The position numbers and the translations under genes were made by a program. A stretch of 64,000 nt of DNA, taken from contig JABJQG010000003.1 in NCBI GenBank assembly GCA_018663505.1, positions 124,001-188,000 of the forward strand, written 5' to 3'. Source of the DNA: Pseudobdellovibrionaceae bacterium. Lineage in GTDB: Bacteria; Bdellovibrionota; Bdellovibrionia; Bdellovibrionales; UBA1609. How positions within the stretch are numbered: the stretch's first letter is position 1; each line of letters begins with the position of its first letter. Under the pieces are notes generated by a model that ran no database searches, was not told the DNA's origin, and saw only the letters and a program-made list of their open reading frames with translations. Shown here in pieces: positions 55,647 through 64,000 of this stretch.

Positions 55647-58190
55647 TTAATCGTAGCCAAACATAACTGTCTCATCTCTATCCCCGGCACCTGTATCTGT
55701 TTTTGGTTGGTACCAAGCTTGAAAGCGCACATTGGTAGAAATAAATCGATGGCCAGCATTAGTTGAGCCCACTCGCACCTTGTATGGGGCGTTAGGATCT
55801 GCTCCCGAACGAGCGAGAGTTAATTCTGTGGTTCCTCCGCCCGGGGCAATCATGTCTATGGTTCCGGGAGCTATAGAAGCCATGGCCACCCAATCAGAAT
55901 TTACATTGATTGCAAACCGGTATTTTAAAAATCCGGTGGGAACGAGAGGGGCTGCGCAACTCCCATCTGCATCAGCATAAGAATTTCCAATAATGGGATA
56001 ATCTGCAGTGATGCGAAACGAATTATCCCTGTACAAGCCTGAAGTTCCTGTTTGGTTTATATTTAAAACCGACCCTAATGTCATGGTTCCAGTATTTGTT
56101 GAACTGTTAGAATGAACTCCGCTATAAGGATTACTGGTTATGGTAGTTGATACCTTGGCATCTCTAGAAGGGATGCCAAGTAAACTTGTGCTACTTGGCA
56201 TTAGAGGATGAGGATCCACAACACGTGATGACTGTGTGGAGTAAATAAATCCTATGATTAAACCTGTTGAGGTTAACTCATAGCCTCCATTTGAGCCCAG
56301 TGAAAAAGTGTGATTATCACCTGCGGCTAGGGTAACAGAGGACTGTGAAACGCCCGCCTTAAAAACTTCTACATCTGTGGCTTCAAAAGCATGAACATTG
56401 ACTTTATGTGGCGGGTTTCTATTTCCATTGAAAATAAAATCTTTTCCGGCCCAGCTTGAGGTGCTCCAAACCATATTACCTTTTTTATTATCATTCCCAG
56501 AACCTAAGCGGCCAGCTACAAAAAATTCTTTATCTGAAGATAAATGATCATTAAGTACACTTGTAAAACGATAGGTGTCCCCCGCATTGACAAGAGTGGT
56601 TAAAGTTGTGCCTGAGGGGTATGTTGCATTTGTTAATGTGATCACGGCGCCAGCCTCTATGGCTACAATCGCGGAATCTATGGCGCCCCCTAAGTTAAAG
56701 GCTGAGTGAACAGTGGGGTCAAAGAAAGGATCATTCGGCGCTGTATCCCCAGTCACAATATTAGAGAAAGCTCCCCAAGAACCATTAAAGGCTTTTACCC
56801 TAAAGTTGTATTCAGTTTCAGCAGTCAACCCAGAGATAGTTGATGTGGTGTCTGCTGAGACCCCATCCACAAAGGTGAGCCAAATACCTGAAGCAGATTC
56901 TTTGTACTCCACTTGGTAGTCTGTAATGACCGGAATAACGGGGTCTGTGGACCAACCAATGTCAATCTCTGTAGTTGCGATCCCAGTGATGATAAGGTCT
57001 TTTGCAATGGGGACGGCAGGGTTCTCGTCATCATTAATGGTATAGGTGAGTACAGAAGTTCCAAGTATAGTTCCAACAGGATGAGGATTAGAAATAGTAG
57101 CTGTAAGAGTTTCATCGGTTTCAGTGGCGCCATCGTCTAAAATCACAATAGGTAAATTGGCAGATGTATTTCCAGATAAGATGGTTACTGTACCAGTTGT
57201 GGAAGTGTAGTCCGCTCCTCCTGTGGCCGATCCATCAGCTAAAGCATAGTCCACAGTCATATCCGAACCACAATATCCAGAGGCTTCTACAATAAGGTTA
57301 GCAGGAGAAACATTTTCAGCATCATTTGAAGTGGAAGACTGAAAACCAATGGTGAGACCCGAGCAACCCCAGTTACTTGGTAAAAGATTTGTTCGGTTTG
57401 CTGGAATTAAGTATTCAGAAGATCCCACACTAAAAACAACTGGACCATAAGTGGTTGTGGGTAAGGCTTGAGATGGAAAATATACTGTAAATGAGCGAAC
57501 TCCCATAGGAATGTTAGTGAAAGAAAATGATCCATTATCCCCCGCCACAACAGTATCTGTACTGGTTGTCAAAACGCCTGATCCATTGGGGTAGTTAAAT
57601 ACCACTTCAGCATCACCCGAAAAAACAGAACCGTTATCTAAGATCACACCGTACACATTGGCTTTATACGTATTATCAGGCAGCTGTATTACAATATCCT
57701 GATTCAGAGCGGTGCCACCGGCCACGCCATCAGCTCCTCTACTAGTAAGTGTTGGGGGGGTGGCCGTTGGCGCATATACATAGGCATTCCCCCATGCATC
57801 TGTGGTCCAATCTTGTGCTAAAGATCCAGAGCTTAAATATGGCCCATTCCAGCCCACCCCAATTCTTTCTGTTGCATCAACAGCCCAGCCAGTAACGGGA
57901 ACCCCTGGATTAACTGTTAAAGCAGCCAGCCCCTGGACTGCTGAGGGAATTCCACCTACGTCACCCAGGTATCCAAAGCTAATTCGTGATCCCCCTTGCT
58001 TTAGATTAGGGTCTCCAACTAAAGCATTTCGAATTTCTAACATTTCATTACGGGTGGACTCGAAAGAATTTTCAGAAAAGCTGTCTCCAATTTCAACAAC
58101 CGCAACGGAAGTGAGTACTGCAATTAATAAAATTGCCATGATTACTTCTATTAGGGTAAATCCACTATTTTTATTTATAAGCTTAGTCAT
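55647..58190 (-). CDS. Giant 847-residue pseudopilin with Calx-beta and fibronectin type III domains
   Basis: Prepilin start MTKLINKNSG, cleavage after Gly-10, then FTLIEVIMAILLIAVL with Glu at +5. Residues 11-175 are a GspG-like pilin (GVGWNGPYLSSG, DAWGNAYVYA). About 178-270 is a regulatory-like beta unit paralogous to the plus-strand pilin at 54259. About 279-388 is a Calx-beta domain (ATGGADYTSTTGTVTI, DDGATETDETLTATISN, TINDDE). About 393-483 is a fibronectin type III domain (DYQVEYKESASG, ISGLTAETEYNFRVKAFN). The last 360 residues are a beta-rich region I do not recognise. AGAGG precedes the ATG. The tip of the filament could carry this as an adhesin. Confidence 0.85.
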   Translation of the reverse strand: MTKLINKNSGFTLIEVIMAILLIAVLTSVAVVEIGDSFSENSFESTRNEMLEIRNALVGDPNLKQGGSRISFGYLGDVGGIPSAVQGLAALTVNPGVPVTGWAVDATERIGVGWNGPYLSSGSLAQDWTTDAWGNAYVYAPTATPPTLTSRGADGVAGGTALNQDIVIQLPDNTYKANVYGVILDNGSVFSGDAEVVFNYPNGSGVLTTSTDTVVAGDNGSFSFTNIPMGVRSFTVYFPSQALPTTTYGPVVFSVGSSEYLIPANRTNLLPSNWGCSGLTIGFQSSTSNDAENVSPANLIVEASGYCGSDMTVDYALADGSATGGADYTSTTGTVTILSGNTSANLPIVILDDGATETDETLTATISNPHPVGTILGTSVLTYTINDDENPAVPIAKDLIITGIATTEIDIGWSTDPVIPVITDYQVEYKESASGIWLTFVDGVSADTTSTISGLTAETEYNFRVKAFNGSWGAFSNIVTGDTAPNDPFFDPTVHSAFNLGGAIDSAIVAIEAGAVITLTNATYPSGTTLTTLVNAGDTYRFTSVLNDHLSSDKEFFVAGRLGSGNDNKKGNMVWSTSSWAGKDFIFNGNRNPPHKVNVHAFEATDVEVFKAGVSQSSVTLAAGDNHTFSLGSNGGYELTSTGLIIGFIYSTQSSRVVDPHPLMPSSTSLLGIPSRDAKVSTTITSNPYSGVHSNSSTNTGTMTLGSVLNINQTGTSGLYRDNSFRITADYPIIGNSYADADGSCAAPLVPTGFLKYRFAINVNSDWVAMASIAPGTIDMIAPGGGTTELTLARSGADPNAPYKVRVGSTNAGHRFISTNVRFQAWYQPKTDTGAGDRDETVMFGYD

Positions 58191-58295
58191 AAGACCTCTA
58201 ATGAAATTTTAAGTCTTGTGATATCTTATGTATACTCTTCGAAAGTCCTGTTCCATATATATATTTGTTTAACTAATAGTATGTAGGCATCAGAA

Positions 58296-59564
58296 TTATA
58301 TTTTAATAATTTTAGGTGTGATTAATATCAGTAGTTCTTTGTCTCTATCAGATGAAGTTTTAGATTTAAATAACCATCCAATAAAAGGAATTTTAGAAAG
58401 CCATGGTACTCCACTTTCTGACTTTGAATGAGAATTTTTGATAAGGCCAGCCATGGTTGCTGTCTGAGAGTTATTAACAATAATGGTAGTTTGTGCAGAG
58501 TTGTCAATAATTCCGGGTATTCCATCTACAGCAGTGCTTTCAACCGCCTCGCTGTTAACAACATTAATCACAAGTTTTACTTTGTTATCTCCGACTATAG
58601 TTGGAGTCACTGATAGTGTGAGGCCAGCTGTAATTTGTGCAACTCCAGAAGTCACTGCAGAACTATCAGTGGAGTCAGAAGCCGTGGATAATGTTTTTAC
58701 ATTATAGGTAATTCCACTGGTTATATTTGCGGGTTGATTATTAATAGTCATAATTTTTGGTCGTGAAATAACTTCTGCATCTCCATTAGTTTCAGCGGCA
58801 AGAATTCTAGCAAAGAGTCTGCGTCCATCCACTTGTCCTATGGCAGCTTTTAATGCAAAATTTGGAGTTTTCGGTGATGGGTTAAGGATTGCACCAGATA
58901 CATTTGTGGCATTAACTAAGGTAGGGTCATCTAAGTCTCCATAAGATAAACCAAGCTCTTTTGACATATTTTTATTTATTTCCACAATCTGTGCTTCAAT
59001 TAAGATTTGTTGTGGCATAATATCAAACATTTTAATGAAAGATTTTACTTTTTGAATACTTAATTCAGAACCTAAAACAGCAATAGAGTTTGTGGCACTA
59101 TGAATTATCAAGTTTTCTTTTTCTTTAAGCAATTTTCTGATTTCAGGTTCTATATCTTTTGCAATTAGGTATTTAAGTTTAATAAGACGGGAGTCATCTA
59201 TCATTTTAGAGTTTATTGAACTGCCTTGAGCAATGTTGCCAGAAGAATCTGTAGACTTGTTTGTTATATAGAGAACATGCTTACTAATTGTGTAGGAAAA
59301 ATTATGTGTGTTTGACATACGATCTAATGCATCTCGTGCGGATATATTTTTAAATGAGAAAGAAACATTTGATTTAACATCTTCAGAAACCACTATTTTC
59401 ATATCTACTTTTTTAGCTAAGAGCTCCACGGCGTTTCTTAGTGATGTGTTATGAAAGTTAATAGTAAATTTTTTGTTTAAAAATTCCTCAGGATAAGTAT
59501 GTGCTCTACCAGGATCTGAAGACAGAAATAAAATACTCATAATTAATAGAATAAATATTTTCAT
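58296..59564 (-). CDS. Secretin (MshL/PilQ/GspD family)
   Basis: 422 residues with signal peptide (MKIFILLIMSILFLSS). STN-type N-domain (FTINFHNTSLRNAVELLAKK and VSFSFKNISARDALDRM), one N1-type domain, then the secretin core: QILIEAQIVEINK, SRPKIMTINNQPANI, GLTLSVTPTIVGDNK and the end VPWLSKIPFIGWLFK. Shorter than most MshL or GspD. It forms the outer-membrane gate. The ATG overlaps the stop of the PilP-like gene. Confidence 0.92.
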   Translation of the reverse strand: MKIFILLIMSILFLSSDPGRAHTYPEEFLNKKFTINFHNTSLRNAVELLAKKVDMKIVVSEDVKSNVSFSFKNISARDALDRMSNTHNFSYTISKHVLYITNKSTDSSGNIAQGSSINSKMIDDSRLIKLKYLIAKDIEPEIRKLLKEKENLIIHSATNSIAVLGSELSIQKVKSFIKMFDIMPQQILIEAQIVEINKNMSKELGLSYGDLDDPTLVNATNVSGAILNPSPKTPNFALKAAIGQVDGRRLFARILAAETNGDAEVISRPKIMTINNQPANITSGITYNVKTLSTASDSTDSSAVTSGVAQITAGLTLSVTPTIVGDNKVKLVINVVNSEAVESTAVDGIPGIIDNSAQTTIIVNNSQTATMAGLIKNSHSKSESGVPWLSKIPFIGWLFKSKTSSDRDKELLILITPKIIKI

Positions 59565-60016
59565 TTCGTATCCTTCTTGTTCTGCTTTTCAGATGCAATA
59601 TCCCGTTGTGTTTCTGTCACGGTTTCTTCAACAACACTCGTCTCAGCCATTTTAAATACAGATGGAAGTTGTAGTTCTCGGGTAGAGCTGCCGTTACTTA
59701 AAATCACATAATTTGTTCCTATATCTTTTACTTGAAAACCTCCATCAAGGTATTGATTAACAGAGAATTCTCTACCATCAATTATTGCTATGGGGTTATT
59801 CGCTTCATACACTAAGCCTTGTAGTTTAAAATCATATTTAGTTTTTACTTCTGCACTATAACCAGGAGACTTTAAAAAAGGGTCATGAGCCCATTTTTCT
59901 ACAATATTTTGTTCAAGTAAGTGAGCGTTGGAATCAAAGAAAACCTGTTCTTCGGCAGCAACATTGTTGAAGATTAAAAATATAAATGATAATGTAACAA
60001 GGGTAAAATTCATCAT
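59561..60016 (-). CDS. PilP/MshK-like periplasmic protein
   Basis: 151 residues with signal peptide ending NNVAA. The segment WAHDPFLKSP, then LQGLVYEANNPIAIIDG, VKDIGTNYVILS and a strand closing RELQLP follow the PilP/GspC homology-region pattern, which links the inner-membrane complex to the secretin. The C-terminus is Glu/Lys-rich. Coupled by ATGA overlaps to both neighbours. Confidence 0.75.
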   Translation of the reverse strand: MMNFTLVTLSFIFLIFNNVAAEEQVFFDSNAHLLEQNIVEKWAHDPFLKSPGYSAEVKTKYDFKLQGLVYEANNPIAIIDGREFSVNQYLDGGFQVKDIGTNYVILSNGSSTRELQLPSVFKMAETSVVEETVTETQRDIASEKQNKKDTK

Positions 60017-60570
60017 TGTTCCCTCAGAAAAGTGTAACTATTTACTTTTACAATGGATGTGCATTTTAAAAGATCATCATCGAGCTTCGTCAACTTAATT
60101 GAATTGACTTCAACTAAGTATTTTGAATTCTCTAACTCCTCTAAAAACTCTCCTAGCCCTATAAATGAGGATTGGATTTCTAGCTTTATTTTGTTTTTAG
60201 TGTAACCGTCAAACTTTGTGGATTTTTCAACTTGAATTTTTTGAATTTTAAATTTTTCAGGGTTTTTTTCAAAACTAAGTTCAGCAATAAGATTAGAAAA
60301 ATACCGACTAGAACTAAGGTGTTTTTCTAATTGAGATTTTAAAGATGATTTTAATGAAATATTTTTCTTTGATTTTTGAATTTGGAGAAGATTTTTTTGT
60401 TGCATACTTACTTGGTTGATTAAATTAGTTAATTTTGCTTTCATTTCTTTTGTTTCAATACTTTTTTTTGAGTACCAATATTTATTAAAAGCAAAGCTAA
60501 CAAGCAAGAAGCTTACTAATATTAAAGCACGTTCTCTATTAGAAAATTTAATACTTTTTAATTTTATCAT
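60013..60570 (-). CDS. PilO/MshJ-like membrane protein
   Basis: 185 residues: a single N-terminal membrane helix (RALILVSFLLVSFAFNKYWY), a coiled-coil stretch with many Lys and Glu (about 40-85), and a ferredoxin-like periplasmic end (SSFIGLGEFLEELENSKYLVEV). This is the PilO/GspM layout; the sequence itself is diverged, so position in the operon is the strongest support. ATGA overlaps on both sides. Confidence 0.75.
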   Translation of the reverse strand: MIKLKSIKFSNRERALILVSFLLVSFAFNKYWYSKKSIETKEMKAKLTNLINQVSMQQKNLLQIQKSKKNISLKSSLKSQLEKHLSSSRYFSNLIAELSFEKNPEKFKIQKIQVEKSTKFDGYTKNKIKLEIQSSFIGLGEFLEELENSKYLVEVNSIKLTKLDDDLLKCTSIVKVNSYTFLREQ

Positions 60571-61163
60571 TTTCTCCCCTTGGTGATATTTTTAGGGACA
60601 GAAGCTACTTTACTATTTTGAGTTTTAAACTGAAATTTAAAAAGTTCAGGTGTATATTGATCCATAATCTCTGAGAACGAAATACTCACCTTATTATAAT
60701 AGTAAGAGCGCTCAAGTGATCTGAAGAAATTTGCCATTTGATATTGTGAGGAGGTTTCACCTTCGATAAGTAGCTCTAAATTGCCATTTGTATTTGTTGC
60801 ATCAAATTTTGAAAGCCAAGTATCACTGGGTATTAGATGACTAATTTCTTTAAATGCTTTGGACCATTTATATTGGCTATCGGTAATGCCCGAAACAAGT
60901 TTTCTTTGTGCTGCACTTCTCCTACCTTTTTCGTTATCAATTTCAATCTCGGAAATATTTTTACTTAATTTTCTGTTTACTTGTTGAACTAGAAGAAGCT
61001 GAGCACTTATGTTTTTTTTGTGAAAATGAAGGCTGACAGTAGAAATAGCTCCATAACATAGAATAACTAACATAAAAGCTAGGATCAATAGATCTGGCCC
61101 CTGTTGTTTAGATTTCAAATAGCTTTCAGGCATAAGGTTTATGCGTTTTTTTTGAAAACTCAT
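60567..61163 (-). CDS. PilN-like membrane protein
   Basis: 198 residues. The cytoplasmic tail RINLMPESYLKSKQ carries the conserved N-L-x-P that binds PilM; one membrane helix (LLILAFMLVILCYGAIS), a coiled coil and a periplasmic domain (DTWLSKFDATNTNGNLELLI) follow. It forms the inner-membrane platform with PilO. Its start overlaps the pilM stop (ATGA). Confidence 0.82.
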   Translation of the reverse strand: MSFQKKRINLMPESYLKSKQQGPDLLILAFMLVILCYGAISTVSLHFHKKNISAQLLLVQQVNRKLSKNISEIEIDNEKGRRSAAQRKLVSGITDSQYKWSKAFKEISHLIPSDTWLSKFDATNTNGNLELLIEGETSSQYQMANFFRSLERSYYYNKVSISFSEIMDQYTPELFKFQFKTQNSKVASVPKNITKGRK

Positions 61164-62227
61164 GCCACACCTCTTAAAGCCAGGCCTACGGCTGTGGCCA
61201 TCAGTGGTGCTATATGGATAATGGTCTCATTTTTTTCTTCACTTAACATATCAGAACTTTTTTGAAAAAGTTCTATGTTACGAAATGGATTTACTACTTC
61301 AACTTTTAGTTGATAGTGGTTTTCTATGATGTCTCTAATATCCGCCTTTTGGCTCCCGCCACCTGTTAAGAATATTGTATCAATTTTTTTTTTGGTTTTT
61401 TCAAGATAGTAATCAACACTTTCCTGTAGTGAATCAAAAAAATGTTCAAAGGTTTGCTCAACTATTTCTCTTAGTGATTCTTCAAGACCTTCTTGAGTTG
61501 TTAAACTATAGTCATGAATTATCTTACTTGCTTCTACATATGATATTTCTAAATGATCCATGATTGTTTGTATAATGATTCCAAATGAAAAAGGAGTGGT
61601 GTGAGAATAAAGTACCTGTGAGCCTTTTAGTAATGCCACTGATGACTGACTTTCTCCTATGTCGATAAGAACATAGTAGTGTTCTTCAGAAGGTGTATAA
61701 CCATTATATTGCAACATGCTGGCTAGTGCTAGAATATCTATATCAACAACTTGTGGTTTCAGACAGGCAGTTTCAACTGTGGCGATTTTACTTAAAAGGA
61801 TATCTTTCATAGCATAAAATACTTTTACATGGATTTCCTCATCAGATCCTAAGTTTTCAAATATAATATAATCGAAGAATATATTTTCTAGCGGTATGTT
61901 TAGTGTTTGCTCTAACTCGTTTGCAATAGCTACGGTAAGTTCTTTTTTTGGTAACATTGGGAAAACAAATTCCGTGGAGTCCATTTCACTATTGCCTAAA
62001 GAAAAACAGACTTTTTTATTCTTAAAGCCGTTAACTTCAACAGCAGCTTCCAAAGAGTATTCCATATTAGGAAACTGAGGGTAATTTTCATTTCCTTGAG
62101 TGAGATCTTGATAGAAAAAATTTTCTAAAATAATGCCTTTGTCTGTTTTTTTAAGTTCTACGGCTTTTAAGCCTCTATGACCTATGTCAATCCCAATTGC
62201 TGGATCTTTTTTATTCAGAAAGTTCAT
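61160..62227 (-). CDS. pilM: Actin-like pilus assembly protein PilM
   Basis: 355 residues from the ATG at 62227, which follows AAAGGATCTCG; an upstream in-frame start lacks a site. It has the PilM actin-like fold: AIGIDIGHRGLKAVEL, VLIDIGESQSSVALLKG, FFDSLQESVDYY and IFLTGGGSQKADI. It recruits PilN and stabilises the inner-membrane assembly complex. The MSHA equivalent is MshI. It overlaps the preceding TPR gene by 17 bases. Confidence 0.9.
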   Translation of the reverse strand: MNFLNKKDPAIGIDIGHRGLKAVELKKTDKGIILENFFYQDLTQGNENYPQFPNMEYSLEAAVEVNGFKNKKVCFSLGNSEMDSTEFVFPMLPKKELTVAIANELEQTLNIPLENIFFDYIIFENLGSDEEIHVKVFYAMKDILLSKIATVETACLKPQVVDIDILALASMLQYNGYTPSEEHYYVLIDIGESQSSVALLKGSQVLYSHTTPFSFGIIIQTIMDHLEISYVEASKIIHDYSLTTQEGLEESLREIVEQTFEHFFDSLQESVDYYLEKTKKKIDTIFLTGGGSQKADIRDIIENHYQLKVEVVNPFRNIELFQKSSDMLSEEKNETIIHIAPLMATAVGLALRGVA

Positions 62228-62969
62228 ATCGAGATCCTTTTGAATTTTCAAATTGTGCAAGGTTTTGAATTGAGTAAAGTCGTTTTTTTATTTTTTCCTT
62301 TAGAGTTTGTCTGGCCATAGGGTGACTTAGGTAGTTCAAATAAAAATTGTTTGAAACAGACCAAAGACCTCTTTGCTCGAATAAAATAGCTAGGTTGAGG
62401 ATCACTCCAGGGTTATTATTATTTAACTCATATGATGTTTTAAAATGAGCAATGGCTAAATCATATTTTTTTTGAGATTGAAAAATTATGGCTAAGTTAT
62501 TGTGAGCTATAGAGCTTTCACTTCCTTTAGATTTAATATAACTATTCAAAATTTCTATGGCTTGCATATTTTTATTTTGTTTTTTTAAACTCATTGCTAA
62601 ATTAACGGTCACTCGCTCGTTTTCTTTTTCGGATTTAAAATATTTAAGTAAAAGCTTTTCAGCCAACTGGCCACTTCCTGAGTTGAGATCTCGAATGGCT
62701 ATATTAATATCCTGATTACGTCTATTTAGATATTGTTGTTGTGGAGTTTGGTGAACTACGGCATTACTCTCATAGATTTCTTGGTGATTTTTGCCATATA
62801 TAAAATAACTGACAATAGCAATGCAGACTATAGCGAAGCTACTGATAAGGCTATATTTTACCCACTTATTTTGTTTTATCGTGGGATTGTTAATAACTTT
62901 AAAAGAGCTAAGGTTTAAATCCTTAAAATCATTTTGAAGTTGGTTTAGTTTCTTTAGGACATTGCTCAT
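62211..62969 (-). CDS. TPR-containing membrane protein (MshN-like position)
   Basis: 252 residues from the ATG at 62969, which shares ATGA with the ATPase stop. One membrane helix near residue 45 (YSLISSFAIVCIAIVSYFI), then a periplasmic part with about three TPR units (AHNNLAIIFQSQKKYDLAIAH, GVILNLAILFEQRGL). The place between the ExeA-like ATPase and PilM is that of mshN in MSHA loci. It overlaps the pilM start by 17 bases. Confidence 0.8.
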   Translation of the reverse strand: MSNVLKKLNQLQNDFKDLNLSSFKVINNPTIKQNKWVKYSLISSFAIVCIAIVSYFIYGKNHQEIYESNAVVHQTPQQQYLNRRNQDINIAIRDLNSGSGQLAEKLLLKYFKSEKENERVTVNLAMSLKKQNKNMQAIEILNSYIKSKGSESSIAHNNLAIIFQSQKKYDLAIAHFKTSYELNNNNPGVILNLAILFEQRGLWSVSNNFYLNYLSHPMARQTLKEKIKKRLYSIQNLAQFENSKGSRYELSE

Positions 62970-63829
62970 GTGAAAACCCACCTGACTCTCTGGTATATAG
63001 TATCAACGAGACTAGTACTGCTAGGAAGGTAATTATTATGCTCAAGAGCATGTTGAATCTGTTTTTTGAAAAATAAACGGTTTTTGTTTTCCGCCCCATA
63101 GTTGAGTACTAGGCTACAAATCATATTTACTAATCGAGGATTACCTTTGGATAGAGTGTAAATATAGTCTGTGGCCTCTTTTTCAAATCTTAAGTAATTA
63201 GATGCTCCAGCTGTTTCCGTAGATTCTTTAATATAAAAATAAACCTCAGAAGAGTTGAATGCCACAAGTTGTACTCGTGTAGATATTCTTTGTTCGATTT
63301 GACGACACTCATGTGAGTTTAACTTTTTTGCAAGCTCAGGTTGACCAATTAAAATGATATGAATTAATTTTTGTTTATTCATTTCAATATTGCTTAACAT
63401 GCGAATAACTTCTAAAGCATCTACGCTAAGATGTTGAGCTTCATCTACAACTAATATTGTTTTTTTATTTTCTTGAGAAGAGCAGATTAAATTTTCAGTG
63501 ATTTGGTCAAATAATTCTTTTAGATTATTAGAAGAAGCACTCTCCCCAAGCTCACCTAAAATCGCCTGAAGAAGCTCTACATCATTCAGCTTTGGGTAGA
63601 AAATTAGTGCAGAATAAAATGATTCATTGCCAAGTTCTAATAGTACACGTGATAAGAGAGTTTTTCCTAGGCCAACTTCTCCAATAAGTACACCAAAACC
63701 AGATCCGGCATCTATCATTTGCACAAGTTTGTAAAGAGCGGACTGATGCGAAGTAGATTGAAAAAAGAAATCCACATCAGGTGTTTCTGAAAATGGATTT
63801 TGTGCTAAATTGTAAAAAGCATTAAACAT
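62966..63829 (-). CDS. ExeA/GspA/MshM-type AAA ATPase
   Basis: 287 residues. It opens YNLAQNPFSETPDVDFFFQS, the ExeA start; Walker A LIGEVGLGKTLLSRVL, Walker B TILVVDEAQHLS and the arginine finger region (QRISTRVQLV) are present. ExeA-type ATPases help secretin assembly through peptidoglycan. There is no peptidoglycan-binding domain at the C-terminus, as in MshM. It is the first gene of the seven-gene coupled operon. Confidence 0.88.
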   Translation of the reverse strand: MFNAFYNLAQNPFSETPDVDFFFQSTSHQSALYKLVQMIDAGSGFGVLIGEVGLGKTLLSRVLLELGNESFYSALIFYPKLNDVELLQAILGELGESASSNNLKELFDQITENLICSSQENKKTILVVDEAQHLSVDALEVIRMLSNIEMNKQKLIHIILIGQPELAKKLNSHECRQIEQRISTRVQLVAFNSSEVYFYIKESTETAGASNYLRFEKEATDYIYTLSKGNPRLVNMICSLVLNYGAENKNRLFFKKQIQHALEHNNYLPSSTSLVDTIYQRVRWVFT

Positions 63830-64000
63830 TCTTCTCTCTTTTTTCGTGGTTAACTTTTAATAAAACCCAGAAACCATTATGGTTTCCCGTAATCCTTTTC
63901 GGAAAATTTGATGAAAAATTTAGTTCACTAGACTTTGTTCTATTTGCTGAATATGTGAACGATGAATAAATAATTTATGATCATTTTGAAAGAAAAAATG
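63830..64000. other. Upstream end of the pilus operon, with a palindrome
   Basis: GAAACCAT-T-ATGGTTTC (63870-63886) is a perfect 17-base palindrome about 40 bases upstream of the ExeA-like ATG (63829). It could be an operator. No gene is seen in the 171 bases to the window end. Confidence 0.4.

Overview
The window is an AT-rich, densely packed piece of bacterial chromosome. Several things point to a Bdellovibrio-like organism (Bdellovibrionota): a histone-fold protein of the Bdellovibrio type (44723-44911), a run of three parvulin foldases, many secreted or lipid-anchored proteins of unknown function, B-type succinate dehydrogenase, etfBA, and an MSHA-like pilus locus. The lineage is inferred from gene content; no rRNA gene is present to confirm it. 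Genes are mostly vertically organised housekeeping operons, with no phage, IS transposase, CRISPR array or tRNA that I can see.

Left part (1-11.1 kb): the end of atpB and atpE with a terminator, then a large protein with a degenerate receiver domain, then a long minus-strand run reading etfB-etfA, a DUF374-type acyltransferase, three parvulin isomerases (one SurA-like), pdxA and a phosphomannomutase/phosphoglucomutase. The run joins envelope biogenesis with B6 synthesis. 11.6-15 kb holds sdhCAB. 15-19.1 kb holds a secreted lipoprotein/beta-barrel pair, a small orphan protein, a subtilisin-like protease and a cluster of five hairpins.

Middle (19.1-44.7 kb): FHA protein plus alpha/beta hydrolase; rpsF-membrane protein-rplI (rpsR missing); a small conserved-looking protein; a secreted protein; a two-domain retropepsin-like gene interrupted by an in-frame stop; dnaB, a Fis-like regulator, queE, ftsK; two small secreted proteins; a lysine-pathway operon (LptM-like lipoprotein, dapA, dapB, a catalytically degenerate HPPK-like protein, a TalC/FSA-type transaldolase, two envelope proteins); secreted proteins flanked by degenerate repeats; a lytic transglycosylase; a membrane-anchored metallophosphoesterase; a 185-base foldback element; and ligA.

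Right part (44.7-64 kb): the histone-like gene, an M28 peptidase, Ppx/GppA, a DUF192 protein, a LysM/acidic/proline-rich membrane protein, a PilZ protein, two unknown envelope genes and a lone receiver. The last 12 kb encode an MSHA-like/type II secretion-like filament machine: a translationally coupled minus-strand operon (ExeA/MshM-like ATPase, TPR/MshN-like, PilM, PilN, PilO-like, PilP/MshK-like, secretin), a GspE/MshE-like ATPase and four pseudopilins. One pseudopilin is an 847-residue chimera carrying Calx-beta and fibronectin III domains.

The observations most worth following are the giant pseudopilin and its locus, the histone, the 70-base-arm foldback, the hairpin cluster after the subtilase, the degenerate HPPK in the dap operon and the in-frame stop in the aspartic protease.
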